Assembly: GCA_024707265.1 (NCBI GenBank)
Contig: JANQAB010000002.1
Span: 1,227,281 to 1,291,280, forward strand
Source: Sporocytophaga sp.
GTDB taxonomy: Bacteria; Bacteroidota; Bacteroidia; Cytophagales; Cytophagaceae
Length of the DNA: 64,000 nucleotides
Direction of reading: 5' to 3'
A program made the position numbers and the translations under genes. The notes under the pieces were generated by a model. It saw only the letters and a list, made by a program, of their open reading frames with translations, searched no databases and was not told where the DNA came from. How positions within the stretch are numbered: position 1 is the first letter of the stretch; each line of letters begins with the position of its first letter. Shown here piece by piece: positions 19,818 to 31,038 of the stretch.

Positions 19818-20489
19818 TTAAAAGGTTGTTAAGGCAAATGAGATAATATTTGCACCCATTTGAAGTGCCTTTTGCCTTTTTTCTTCCGGATCGTTGTAAA
19901 TAGTTTGGTCTTCCCAACCATTGCCAAGATCTGTTTCATAGGTATAAAAGCAGACTAGTTTTCCCTCAAAAATTATACCGTAGCCTTTCGGAGGTTTGTT
20001 ATCATGCTCATGGATTTTTGGCAGACCACTATTGAATTTAAACTTCTGATGGTAAATAGGATGATTAAAAGGCAATTCCACAAAATCCAGCTCTGGAAAA
20101 ACTTTTTTCATTTCCAGTCTTATGAATTTATCCATTCCATAATTGTCATCTATATGAAGGAAACCTCCTCCTGTTAGATAAGTTCTGAGGTTTTCAGCTT
20201 CTTGTCTTGAAAAGACAACATTGCCATGCCCCGTCATGTGCACAAAAGGGTAGGAGAAAAGCTCAGGACTTCCTACTTCAACTACATCTTCTTCCTGATA
20301 TAGATTTAATTTTAATTGCTGATTACAAAATTTTATCAGATTAGGCAGAGAAGTTTTGTTGGCATACCAATCGCCACCTCCATTATACTTCAACTTTGCT
20401 ATTTTAAATGAAGGCTGTTGTGCGAAAGTAAGATTGAAAATGAGAATAGAAGAAAGCAGTAAAAGGGATAATCGAAATATTTTTTTCAT
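19818..20489 (-). CDS. DUF4159 family exported protein
   Basis: A signal peptide (to FNLTFAQ, about residue 23) precedes a flavodoxin-like domain of the DUF4159 family: KLKYNGGGDWYANKTSLPNL, then PFVHMTGHGNVVFS, GGFLHIDDNYGMDKF and LPFNHPIYH. Function is unknown; the GxGxH-like and DDNYG motifs suggest a binding fold. It is the last gene of a tight group with the helicase and rsmE (5-base gap to rsmE). Confidence 0.85.
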   Translation of the reverse strand: MKKIFRLSLLLLSSILIFNLTFAQQPSFKIAKLKYNGGGDWYANKTSLPNLIKFCNQQLKLNLYQEEDVVEVGSPELFSYPFVHMTGHGNVVFSRQEAENLRTYLTGGGFLHIDDNYGMDKFIRLEMKKVFPELDFVELPFNHPIYHQKFKFNSGLPKIHEHDNKPPKGYGIIFEGKLVCFYTYETDLGNGWEDQTIYNDPEEKRQKALQMGANIISFALTTF

Positions 20490-20494
20490 TGTAT

Positions 20495-21197
20495 TTAGCT
20501 GTTGATAATGTTAAAAATATGACATGCTGCAATTCCTGCTGTTTCAGTTCTTAACCTGCTGTTTCCCAAAGATGCAGGTTTAAAGTTGTTTTTAAAAGCA
20601 AGTGAGACTTCATCCTGTGTAAAATCTCCCTCAGGTCCTATTAAAATGCAGTACCTTGAATTGGTCAGTGCAATTTTTTGCAGAAGTTCTTTATGCTCTT
20701 CTGAAAGGTATCCAATGAACTTATGATCGTCTTTGCAACTTTCAATAAAGGACTTAAAAGAAACCAATGGATTTAATACTGGAAATATTGTTGTCTGTGA
20801 CTGTTTCAGCGCACTGACTGCAATTTTTTCAATTCTATCCAGATTGATATTTTTTCTTTCAGAACGGGAACATTGAATAAAGCTTATTTCATCAATGCCT
20901 ATTTCTATACATTTTTTCTACAAACCACTCTATCCTGTCTGCATTTTTGGTGGGAGCAATGGCGACGTGGATATAGTAGCCTTTGGGTTTGCTGGTGGTT
21001 TGTGAAAGGACATTAAAGCGACATGCTTTATTTCCCGAATCTTTAACTTCACAAAGATATATTGAACCTTTGCCGTCAGTTACTTCAATTTTATCACCGG
21101 AAGATAGTCGCAACACTTTTAAAGCATGTTTTGACTCATCTTCCGGTAATTCATTTATTTCTCCGGGAGTAAATCCGGGCAAATAAAATAAATGCAT
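20495..21197 (-). CDS. rsmE: 16S rRNA (uracil1498-N3)-methyltransferase (one-base frameshift near 20912-20917)
   Basis: The N-terminal PUA-like half (MHLFYLPGF, ESKHALKVLRLSSGD) and the C-terminal SPOUT half (CILIGPEGDFTQDEV, LGNSRLRTETAGIAA) are in different frames. Removing one base of the six-T run 20912-20917 links them through WFVEKCIEIGIDEI, the normal RsmE sequence, to give about 234 residues. The enzyme methylates U1498 of 16S rRNA with S-adenosylmethionine. It lies 3 bases after the helicase stop. Confidence 0.93.
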
Positions 21198-21200
21198 TGA

Positions 21201-22989
21201 TTAAGCTCTCCTTTTACTTGCTAGTTCAAGGTTTACTGTTTTGCCTTTGATTTTATTGTTGTCCATTGAACTCATCACAACATCAACTTTAGCTTCTGGA
21301 ACTTCAATAAAAGAATAACTATCATAGATGTCAATACTTCCTATTGATTTTCCCTGAATAGATGAGTTTGATGCAAAGGCACCTACAATATCACCAGGAC
21401 TGATTCTGTCTTTTTTTCCAAGATTGATGAAAAGTCTTACCATTTTCTCCCCGTTATTTCTATCCTCTCTCGGACCTCTGTCAGATCTTTCACCTCTGGA
21501 GCCTCTTTCGAATCTATCACCTCTGGAACCTCTGTTAAAACTGTCTCTAGAGCCTCTGTCTCTATCACTTCTTGGTCCTCTGTCTCTGTCTCTATCACCT
21601 CTGAAACCTCTGTCAGATCTATCACCTCTATCGCCTCTTGAATTTCTGTCAGATCTCTCACGACCATCTCTTCTGCGATCATCTTTAAGTTCTTCAACAG
21701 TTCCCAAAGCAATTCTTACTAGAGCTGCAGAAAGCATTTCGTTTGAAATACCACTTCCATTAAATTCTTCAGCTACGGATGAGTAAAAATCGGGAACTCC
21801 CTCGGTTAATAAGGATGAGATCTGATCAAATAAATTCTGTTTTTTCAATTTCAAAATTTCTTCACCGGTAGGAAGCGGACCTCTTGCTATTTTAACTTTA
21901 CAGTAGTTCTGAATATCTTTTAGTCTTAAATTGTCTTTACCACTTGATACAAATGTGAAAGACTTTCCTGTATTGCCAGCTCTACCTGTTCTTCCTATTC
22001 TGTGAACGTAAAATTCGTTATCAAGAGGAACGTCATAGTTAAATACAGCATCAACACCATTTACATCTATACCTCTAGCTGCAACGTCAGTTGCTACAAG
22101 CAGGTTCAATGTATAGTTTCTGAATTTTCCCATTACATGGTTACGCTGATTCTGACTAAGATCGCCGTGAAGTCCCTCTGCTTTCAGACCATGTTTTTGC
22201 ATTTCTTCAACCAGCTCATCAACTGCTCTCTTAGTATTGCAGAATACAAGAGCAAGTTTTACCTGATGAATTTCTACAAGGTGCTTAAGTAATAATACTT
22301 TTTGATTATTAGAGATGTCGTAGAAAAATTGCTCAATGGAATCGACAGTAAGTTCTTTTCCTACAACTTTTACAAGTTCAGGATTAGTCTGATACTTTCT
22401 TGTCAGTTTCATGATAGGTTCTGCCATTGTAGCAGAGAATAGGATTGTTTGTCTCTCTTTTGGAATAGAAGATAGTATTCTTTCCAAATCTTCAACAAAT
22501 CCCATGTTCAGCATTTCATCAGCTTCGTCAAGAATAACTTGTTTTATACTTTGAAGCGACAACGTTTTTTCTAGTTAAGTGGTCGATCACTCTACCTGGA
22601 GTTCCGACTACAATCTGTACGCCTCTCTTTAGAGCAGTAGCCTGTCTTTCAAAAGACTCTCCACCGAAAATAGGTAGTACGTTAATACCTTTCTTGAACT
22701 TGGCAATTTTCTTTAACTCATTGCTAACCTGTACGGCAAGTTCACGTGTAGGACATAGGACGATTGTCTGTGGGGTTTTAATTGCAGGGTCGCAAAGCTC
22801 TATGGCCGGTATGCCGAAAGCTGCAGTTTTCCCTGTCCCCGTTTGCGCCTGCCCGATTACGTCTTTTCCCTGAAGTACGATTGGAATAGCAAGCGATTGG
22901 ATTGGTGATGCCTCTTCAAAGCCCATTTCTGTTAATGCCTTGAGTGTCTCTTCTGAAAGAGGCAGCGAATCAAATTTGATTTTTGTCAT
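21201..22989 (-). CDS. DEAD-box ATP-dependent RNA helicase with RGD/RDR-rich tail (frameshift near 22565-22570)
   Basis: The first part carries the Q motif, Walker A (AQTGTGKTAA), PTREL and the TPGR motif; the second part carries the DEAD box (VILDEADEM), SAT motif (LFSATMA), and helicase_C motifs (ATDVAARGID, HRIGRTGR). A 75-residue Arg/Asp/Gly-rich tail follows (21420-21690), then a DbpA-type RNA-binding domain (LFINLGKKDRISPGDIVGAF). One base too many in the six-T run 22565-22570 breaks the frame between TRKT and LSLQSIKQ. Start at 22989 (MTKIKFDS) is preferred; 23004 is possible. It probably unwinds structured RNA in ribosome assembly or cold adaptation. Confidence 0.93.
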
Positions 22990-23279
22990 TGAAAATTGAA
23001 ACAAAATAAAAGAAAGAATTATTCAAAATATCCCAAAGAAATTTGGAATAACTGCAAAGATACAATTAAAAATCGGATTTTAACGATTATTCTTTTAATT
23101 GGAATTTCAGCTATTTTGGTATCTACTGATGCTCTGCTTGTTAGTCTAATATGATTGTCAGGAGATAAATTGGTTGTATTTGAATAAGCTAATTAAACAA
23201 CATAATATCACAAATAACAAAAACCTTCTCCGGATGGTTTAATTGTTAATTTAAGATAAACGGAATAGGAGTGGTGCCC

Positions 23280-23759
23280 ATGGAAAAAGGATTGGACAAA
23301 GTTTACCTGACTCGTCTCACTGAGCTATATGTAATGGAAAAAAAACAGGCTCAGCTATTGCCTGTTCTTCTCAAACATACCACTAATAAAGAATTAAGAG
23401 AAGCCATAAAGGAACATTTGTACTATACTCAAAAGCATTTTTCCAGATGTATTGAAATCATGCGAAGATTTGGAAAATCAAAGGTAGTGGCTTCGGTTTC
23501 CGAACCAATGGAAAAGCTTTTTGAAGAAGCGCGTGCTTTGGTCATGCAAAAGAAAGAAGATAATGCTGCAAATCTCACTATGATTTTACAGAAAATAGAG
23601 CATCTGGAAATTGCTTCTTATTCTAGTGCTCTTACCTGCGCTAAGATTCTGGATTATAAAAATGATTGTGAAACACTCCAGAAATGTCTGGATGAAGAAT
23701 ATGATCAGGACAACAGACTTGATAAAATCTCGGAAGAAATATTTATGGCACTTGTTTAA
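23280..23759 (+). CDS. Ferritin-like DUF892 (YciE/YciF-type) protein
   Basis: About 159 residues forming two ferritin-like helix pairs: LTELYVMEKKQAQLLPVLL, then KEHLYYTQKHFSRCIEIM, a central helix with LQKIEHLEIASYSSAL, and a last helix with EEYDQDNRLDKISEEIF. This pattern is the DUF892 family, often induced by stress; iron binding is inferred from the fold. An AGGAG at 23267-23271 sits 8 bases before ATG 23280, which decides the start over GTG 23271. Confidence 0.8.
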   Translation: MEKGLDKVYLTRLTELYVMEKKQAQLLPVLLKHTTNKELREAIKEHLYYTQKHFSRCIEIMRRFGKSKVVASVSEPMEKLFEEARALVMQKKEDNAANLTMILQKIEHLEIASYSSALTCAKILDYKNDCETLQKCLDEEYDQDNRLDKISEEIFMALV

Positions 23760-23796
23760 AGTGCCATTTTATTTCCGGATTATTCAGAATTTTCAG

Positions 23797-24129
23797 TTAA
23801 AAGATCCAGAATACAATATTATTTACAACAGATATCAGAATAGCGAACACCACTGCCCACCAGAAACTTTTGATCTCAAATCCCTTTACAAGTTTGTCTA
23901 CCAGCATGATCATAAGTACGGTTATGATAAAATTAACAAGACCTAATGTGAGCCAGTTGAAGGGGAATGCAAGAATTCTGAGAATCCAGCCTAGTGTCGC
24001 ATTAATAATCCCTATTAGTATTGCTACCCAGATAGCAGTGCCGAAGCTTTTTACTGAAACGCCTGGCAATATTGCAGACACGAGCCAGACAGCAAATGAA
24101 TCTACTAAAAGATGTATGATAAATTTCAT
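23797..24129 (-). CDS. Small membrane protein of the phage-holin-like (YvlD/PF04020) family
   Basis: About 110 residues with four hydrophobic helices: FIIHLLVDSFAVWLVSAILPGV, AIWVAILIGIINATLG, FPFNWLTLGLVNFIITVLMIML and FWWAVVFAILISVVNNIVFWI. The 'LPGV.V..F..A...A..lg..N......l..l.lP....tlGlf...iN...l' layout is typical of PF04020. Despite the name it is a chromosomal membrane protein of unknown function. ATG 24129 is chosen over 24159. Confidence 0.8.
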   Translation of the reverse strand: MKFIIHLLVDSFAVWLVSAILPGVSVKSFGTAIWVAILIGIINATLGWILRILAFPFNWLTLGLVNFIITVLMIMLVDKLVKGFEIKSFWWAVVFAILISVVNNIVFWIF

Positions 24130-24319
24130 GGTTATAATTGTTTTATGCAATTTAAACAAGGAGAGGTATCAAATGTTAAAATTGGACAAACTTAATGTTT
24201 GAGACTCGGTAAGAGTAATTTTTAAATTCTTTAAAGTTTGTATATTTAAATCTTAAAGTATAGATACAATTAAATAATCATACACACATTAACCTTAGTT
24301 TTAAACTATCCGATTTTTT

Positions 24320-25673
24320 ATGAACAGTAAAGAAGTTAGAAGGAAAGGAATGCCTGCAAGTATACCTTATATTATAGGTAATGAACTGGCTGAGAGATTT
24401 AGTTATTATGGGATGAAAACCATTCTTACTGTTTTCATGACCAAATATCTAATGGATAGTACTGGAAACCTTGATGTGATGTCTGAAGGTGAAAGTAAAT
24501 TTTGGTATCACATGTTTGTGAGTGCAAACTATTTTTTCCCAATCCTGGGAGCTTTGCTTTCAGACATTTTATGGGGAAAATATAAAACCATCATTTCTCT
24601 CTCAATAATATACTGTTTAGGTCATTTGGCTTTATCTCTGGATGAAACCAGACTTGGACTTTCTTTTGGATTGACAATGATAGCAATAGGTTCAGGAGGA
24701 ATAAAACCTTGTGTATCCGCTAATGTCGGAGATCAATTTACAGAGGAGAATAAAGACTTGTTACCTAAGATCTTTAACTATTTTTATTTATCAGTAAATA
24801 TGGGAGCTTTTGTTTCGACCATTTTTACACCTATTCTTCTGAGAAAATTCGGACCTTCCGTGGCTTTTGGAGTTCCTGGAGCTTTGATGCTTTTAGCTAC
24901 AGTTATATTTTGGTTAGGTAGATCAAAGTATGCAGTGATTCCTCCTGTTGGCTGGAAAAAATATAAAGAAGAAATTCTTAGCAAAGAAGGGATGAAGGCA
25001 ATGGGAGGACTAGTGGTAATATATCTTTTTATTGCAGTCTTCTGGTCCTTGTATGAACAGACTGGTTCTTCATGGGTAATTCAGGCCATGAATCCTCATA
25101 TGATTAAGTCATTTGATTTATTTGGATATTATCAATTTGAAATCCTTCCTGATCAGGTTCAGGCTTTAAACCCGATTTTTGTCCTTATTCTTGTGCCTCT
25201 ATTTGACCTTGTTGTTTATCCTTTCCTTGGCAAATTCTTTAAACTTACATCCTTAAGAAAAATTACAATTGGAATGTTTATATGCGCCTCTTCATTTGCC
25301 ATAGTTGCATTCATGGAAACAAGTCTCTATGCCGGAAAGGACATTTCCATTTTGTGGCAGTGCTTCGCATACCTGATACTTACTATATCAGAAGTAATGA
25401 TTTACGGAACAGGGTTGGCGTTTTCATATACTCAGGCTCCCAATAACATGAAATCACTAATCATGGGCTTTTTTCTCCTTTCGGTTTCTCTGGGAAGTTT
25501 ATTTACCGCTTTGATCAACTGGTTCATTCAAAATCCGGATAAAACTTCCAAACTTGCAGGACCAGCCTATTTCTGGTTTTTCAGTGGTTTGATGTTGATA
25601 ACTGCCATTATATTTATTTTTTGTAGCTCTTAAGTATCAAGAGCGATCTTATGTTCGAAAGGCAGTTGCTTAA
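24320..25673 (+). CDS. POT/PTR2-family proton-dependent oligopeptide transporter (frameshift near the 3' end)
   Basis: The protein opens with the family signature IPYIIGNELAERFSYYGMKTIL (E-x-x-E-R-F-x-Y-Y-G) and has about 12 hydrophobic helices; SGGIKPCVSANVGDQF and a FYLSVNMGAF match POT signature positions. It imports di/tripeptides with protons. The frame as written stops at 25633 after IFCSS; removing one T from the run 25617-25622 gives VALKYQERSYVRKAVA and a stop at 25671-25673, a more natural end. Confidence 0.9.
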
Positions 25674-25761
25674 ATCCTTGAAAGATATTTTAATTTTCTG
25701 ATAATGATTTGTTTACATACTCTTTCTAGATTTGCATTTAATAAATCAAACTGGAAAGAGT

Positions 25762-25863
25762 ATGAGTATGAAATTTTTAAAATCGACTTTGCCCGACTTT
25801 GATCTTCTGGCACTGTTAATGGTTATAGGGGCAGTTATTTTACTTAGTCTAAGATCACTTTAA
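25762..25863 (+). CDS. Possible 33-residue membrane miniprotein
   Basis: A short ORF (MSMKFLKSTLPDFDLL, then a hydrophobic stretch ALLMVIGAVILLSL ending in RSL) is preceded by GGAAAGAG 5 bases before the ATG. It sits in the 282-base gap between the transporter and the next gene. One transmembrane helix is predicted by eye. There is no family match I know, so coding status is uncertain. Confidence 0.35.
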   Translation: MSMKFLKSTLPDFDLLALLMVIGAVILLSLRSL

Positions 25864-25955
25864 TCTTCCAATAGCTTTAAGGAGAAGGCAATACAAATTT
25901 ATTTCCTTATTAAGAATAAGGAGGCAGGTTGTTTATTATTAGCTTTTTTGATTTC

Positions 25956-26330
25956 TTATTTGCAGTTATTAATTACTTTCCGAATATATCTGAACATGAT
26001 ATATTCTTCACTTTCCTCATCTTTTAGATGAACAGCGTCTTCTAAATCGACTATTACTCTGTTTTTTATGAATTCTGTGCGGAGAAATTTGGAGACATTC
26101 TCCCTGATATAGGCTCTTTTTTCTTCTTCCGTGTGAGAAAGAAATTCTATATAGACCTCTTTTACAAGCTTTAAGCCTCTTTCGGGACTTAAGTTTTTCA
26201 GAAGAGTGAAACATGAAAGGTTGTTCAGCTCTTTTTGGGATACGACACAATCACAATCCGCGATGCTTAAATGCAAATAAGCAAGGAAATGTTCGTAAAC
26301 CCAATTCATCGTCACATTTTGATGAACCAT
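25956..26330 (-). CDS. Conserved hypothetical protein, TerB-like
   Basis: A 124-residue helical, acidic protein. The stretch YLHLSIADCDCVVSQKELNNL resembles the start of TerB-like domains (an 'A-D-x-x-x-x-x-x-E' helix-turn-helix), and the rest is Glu/Lys-rich with no catalytic motif. It has no close partner genes; the groL terminator lies just upstream of its start. Function is unknown. Confidence 0.6.
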   Translation of the reverse strand: MVHQNVTMNWVYEHFLAYLHLSIADCDCVVSQKELNNLSCFTLLKNLSPERGLKLVKEVYIEFLSHTEEEKRAYIRENVSKFLRTEFIKNRVIVDLEDAVHLKDEESEEYIMFRYIRKVINNCK

Positions 26331-26376
26331 AAACTTAAAAGGTTAACATTGCAAATTTAATCCTTTTGTATATAAC

Positions 26377-26415
26377 AAAAAAATACCTCTGTTAATTTAA
26401 CAGAGGTATTTTTAT
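26377..26415 (-). terminator. Terminator of the groES-groL operon
   Basis: AAATACCTCTGTTAA and its complement TTAACAGAGGTATTT form a long stem with almost no loop, followed on the minus strand by a T-run, 23 bases after the groL stop. Confidence 0.8.
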
Positions 26416-26437
26416 TATTGTTTTGGTAAACAGGGTA

Positions 26438-28109
<1,672 letters not shown>

Positions 28110-28125
28110 TTAGACAATTAAGTTA

Positions 28126-28407
28126 TTAAAGAACTGCGAAAATATCAGCTTCGCGCATCATAAGATACTCTTTGCCGTCTATGGTGATCTCAGTGCCTGA
28201 ATATTTACCATAAAGAACAGTATCTCCTACTTTTACAGTCAGAGGCTCATCTTTTTTTCCTGTTCCGATAGCAACTACAGATCCTCTTTGAGGTTTTTCT
28301 TTAGCTGTATCAGGAATAATGATACCAGAAGCTGTTTTTTCTTCAGCAGGAGCAGGTTGGATTAAAACTCTGTCTGCTAGTGGCTTGATGCTTAGGTTGT
28401 TACTCAT
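28126..28407 (-). CDS. groES: Co-chaperonin GroES
   Basis: A 93-residue protein with the Cpn10 signature [27 protein letters not shown] (mobile loop region), [16 protein letters not shown] and a final READIFAVL. It caps GroEL during folding. It is first in the groES-groL operon, and a sigma54-like promoter lies 64 bases upstream of its start. Confidence 0.97.
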   Translation of the reverse strand: MSNNLSIKPLADRVLIQPAPAEEKTASGIIIPDTAKEKPQRGSVVAIGTGKKDEPLTVKVGDTVLYGKYSGTEITIDGKEYLMMREADIFAVL

Positions 28408-28470
28408 TTTGTTAAAGCGTTTAATTTTATACGTTTAAAAGTTATTTAATATCTTGGATACTGCCAGCTC

Positions 28471-28487
28471 TGCATTTCCTGTGCCAG
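28471..28487 (-). promoter_or_regulatory. Candidate sigma54 (-24/-12) promoter of groES-groL
   Basis: Minus strand reads CTGGCAC-N5-ATGCA, with exactly 10 bases between the invariant GG and GC, matching the RpoN consensus TGGCAC-N5-TTGC(A/T) except one T to A. It would start a leader of about 50 bases before groES. A sigma54-type activator gene lies nearby at 31620-32891. Confidence 0.5.
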
Positions 28488-28663
28488 AGGTAAAAAGCTG
28501 AACATTTGTCAGTGAGTGGTGAGGCATTTAAACCAAGATCTGCCTTTTTTGTTTTAAAACCTGTCATTTTTTCATTTGTATTTTTGGGTAGAATTGGATA
28601 AATTATGTGAGAGCTAACAAAATGGCATTGAATCCGTATATCTAGTATAACTTTTTTGAGATT

Positions 28664-29380
28664 ATGAAAGAGTTAAATAAAAACTGGCTGACAGAAGGAC
28701 TTATAGATTTTGAGTATAAAAGATATATGCTCCTCGCTTACCTTCAGGATGTAAAGGGAAGCTTTAATGAAAAAAAACTTTATCCGTTTCTTTCCGATCT
28801 GCTTTTTCACTATCAAAACCTTCTGCGTTTAAAGGAAAATAAACAGCTTCTGAAAGAACATTTTCCCAAGCAAATCTCCAGTGCAGATTTTGAAAAGCTT
28901 GAAATCATTTACGAAGAATTGGTCAATGATGATAAGATTATGAGGGAGCTGGAGGAGATTGTCATGTTTGCATTGCCTAAACTTAAGGATCAGTTGGTAG
29001 AGGGGAAGGAGATTTATGAAGAGATTGAGGATATGCTGTCAATAAGTCCGATAGGCTTGTCTCCTCTTAATATGGATGCAGGATACCTTTTGTTTCACAC
29101 AAATAACAGAAGCGAAACCCATGTTTATGAATATCAAGTGACCTTATTTCAAACAGCGGAGGCTAAATACAGAGGTATTCATACACACTTCGTAGAAAGT
29201 ATAAGTAAAACTATAGGGAATACTTATGAAAGTATAAAACTGGAGTTGATTAAAAAATATAAAAAGTTGCCAAACCCTGCTACTTTTCTCGTGAATTCAA
29301 AAATTAACTATCCCTTTGAAGAAACGGTAATGCCGATTACAAAGAGATTGTTGGTGAAAAAACTGTATTCTGAAGTTTAA
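28664..29380 (+). CDS. Conserved hypothetical protein
   Basis: A 238-residue cytoplasmic protein, mostly helical, with no signal peptide or membrane segment. Motifs worth noting are GLIDFEYKRYMLLAYLQDV near the N terminus, LSISPIGLSPLNMDAGYLLFH in the middle, and NPATFLVNSKINYPFEETVMPI near the end. It looks like a lineage-specific protein found beside groES in Bacteroidota (inference from memory). It is divergent from groES and convergent with secG, sharing a two-way terminator. Function is unknown. Confidence 0.75.
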   Translation: MKELNKNWLTEGLIDFEYKRYMLLAYLQDVKGSFNEKKLYPFLSDLLFHYQNLLRLKENKQLLKEHFPKQISSADFEKLEIIYEELVNDDKIMRELEEIVMFALPKLKDQLVEGKEIYEEIEDMLSISPIGLSPLNMDAGYLLFHTNNRSETHVYEYQVTLFQTAEAKYRGIHTHFVESISKTIGNTYESIKLELIKKYKKLPNPATFLVNSKINYPFEETVMPITKRLLVKKLYSEV

Positions 29381-29393
29381 TTAATGTACAAAT

Positions 29394-29422
29394 AAAAACG
29401 CCTCTAAATCAGAGGCGTTTTT
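29394..29422. terminator. Bidirectional terminator between 28664-29380 and secG
   Basis: AAAAACGCCTCT and AGAGGCGTTTTT form a perfect stem with a 5-base loop and A/T runs on both sides, between two convergent genes. Confidence 0.88.
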
Positions 29423-29446
29423 ATTTATAGTTATTTTATAAAAGCA

Positions 29447-29806
29447 TTATTGAGCTGCCGAGTCATTTGTTGCAGGAGCTTTTTCCTGACCTTCAGCCGG
29501 AGCTTTAGGCATCAATTTATTTCCTTCCTGAGCTCTTTCAACATTCACACTGTTGATGCCTCCGTCATTTTCTTCTATATTATTTTTATAAAGAAGATTG
29601 ACACCAAGACAAAGTACAACCAGGCCTATTGCAAATCCCCAGGTTAATTTTTCAAGCAAATCCCCGGTTTTTTTAACACCCATAAATTGAGTAGAACCAC
29701 CTGCAAAATTTCCGGAAAGCCCACCACCTTTAGAATTTTGAGCAAGTACCAGAACAACAAGGAAAAAACAGGCTATAAATATTAAAACCGTGATAAAGAT
29801 TTCCAT
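29447..29806 (-). CDS. secG: Preprotein translocase subunit SecG
   Basis: A 119-residue protein with two transmembrane helices (IFITVLIFIACFFLVVLVL and GFAIGLVVLCLGVNLLY) joined by the conserved SecG loop QNSKGGGLSGNFAGG. A polar, Ala/Pro/Glu-rich tail follows. SecG assists SecYE-dependent export. It is the last gene of the miaB-to-secG run, 7 bases after the preceding gene. Confidence 0.93.
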   Translation of the reverse strand: MEIFITVLIFIACFFLVVLVLAQNSKGGGLSGNFAGGSTQFMGVKKTGDLLEKLTWGFAIGLVVLCLGVNLLYKNNIEENDGGINSVNVERAQEGNKLMPKAPAEGQEKAPATNDSAAQ

Positions 29807-29812
29807 TATAAA

Positions 29813-31018
29813 TTATTTTTCGTTTTTTAATTCATTAATAAGGCCTGCAAAGTAAGTACTTTTTTCAGGATTTTTCAAACTTAATTGTGTGTAAATATCA
29901 ATGGCTTTCTGAATTTTACCTTGTTTTATCAAAATTTTGGCAAAATTTTCAGATAACAATCCTTTTGACTCTACTCCAGACTTCTCTGAAAGATCTTCTT
30001 GTTCCTCGGCAAGAGTTCTGGGATTTAACGGAGGAATTGTAGGATCTTCTTTAATAAATCTATCTATTATATTTTCAACTTGCTTTTTATCAAGCTGTTT
30101 TCTCCCTCTTTCCAGGAATTCAAGGTACTGAATATGCAAATCAGCATCATTTTTACTGATTTCCTCATTATCAATATTCTTCTCGATGATTTTTTTCTCA
30201 AGAAAAGCGTTTTTCTCTTCTTCTTTCTTTAAAAAGATTTCAACCTTTTCCCAAGGGAATTTCTCAATATTGATTTTGTTTTTCCCTTTAAAGGCTTCCT
30301 TCTGAGAAAGTTCTTCCAGTATTTTATCTTCAGGGAAAGCGTACTTTTTTTCAGGCATTACAGCCATTGAGGTTGAAGGTGCCTTTGCTTCAGTATTAGT
30401 TGTATTATTATCTCTGGCTGCTTCTTCTTTCAGTTTTCTTAAATCCTGCAGGTTTTTCTGAAGGTCTTCGAAAAACTCCTTTGAGTTTGTAATAACCTTA
30501 CCTGTAGGAATTGAAAATTTTTCAGGTTCCGAGGGCGTCTCTTTTGTAATTTCAGGATGAATTTCACTATCATTCTGAACTATAATATCCTCGCTTTTCT
30601 GAGATTCAGAGATTACTTCGGCTTTTTCTTCTTCAGATTTGCCTGTGATTTCCTTAGCGGTTTCGCTTATGGCAATGTTTTCTTCTTCAATTTCCTCAAT
30701 GAGTACTTTTTCTTCAAGAAGATTTTCAGGCGCAGGAGCCTGCATTGCGGGAGCGAATGATTTATTTTCTGATTTAAAGGAGTATTTGGAATGATGAATT
30801 ATCTTTTTTAGGTTTTTCCTGTCAAAAGAGTAAGCCGCTGCTTTTCTGATTCTTTTTTCAGCAAGCATATTGTCTGTTTCATAGGAAGCCTTCGCAAACA
30901 GGATATGAGCTGCCTGGCAGTAAGGAAATATTTTCACGACTTCTTCCAGATCTTTAAGATCTGTAGAAGAAACTTCCGTGGAGTTTGTGATTAAATCTAT
31001 GAAACGTTGCTTATTCAA
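29813..31018 (-). CDS. Conserved hypothetical protein with helical N terminus and TPR-like C terminus
   Basis: A 401-residue soluble protein. The N-terminal 85 residues (FIDLITNSTEVSSTDLKDLEEVVKIFPYCQAAHILFAK) form a conserved Cytophagales helical module. A long acidic, low-complexity middle (about 100-330) follows. The last 60 residues (FAKILIKQGKIQKAIDIYTQL, then PEKSTYFAGLINELK) look like a TPR pair. It lies between lptE and secG, an arrangement common in this lineage, and might serve the envelope export machinery. Function is unknown. Confidence 0.75.
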   Translation of the reverse strand: MNKQRFIDLITNSTEVSSTDLKDLEEVVKIFPYCQAAHILFAKASYETDNMLAEKRIRKAAAYSFDRKNLKKIIHHSKYSFKSENKSFAPAMQAPAPENLLEEKVLIEEIEEENIAISETAKEITGKSEEEKAEVISESQKSEDIIVQNDSEIHPEITKETPSEPEKFSIPTGKVITNSKEFFEDLQKNLQDLRKLKEEAARDNNTTNTEAKAPSTSMAVMPEKKYAFPEDKILEELSQKEAFKGKNKINIEKFPWEKVEIFLKKEEEKNAFLEKKIIEKNIDNEEISKNDADLHIQYLEFLERGRKQLDKKQVENIIDRFIKEDPTIPPLNPRTLAEEQEDLSEKSGVESKGLLSENFAKILIKQGKIQKAIDIYTQLSLKNPEKSTYFAGLINELKNEK

Positions 31019-31038
31019 TATTTATCCGGTTTAAGATT

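Noticed and set aside
21424..21786. Leu/Ser/Pro-rich and Glu/Val-rich repeat ORFs over the helicase tail
   Set aside because: They are other-frame shadows of the Arg/Asp/Gly repeat in the helicase.
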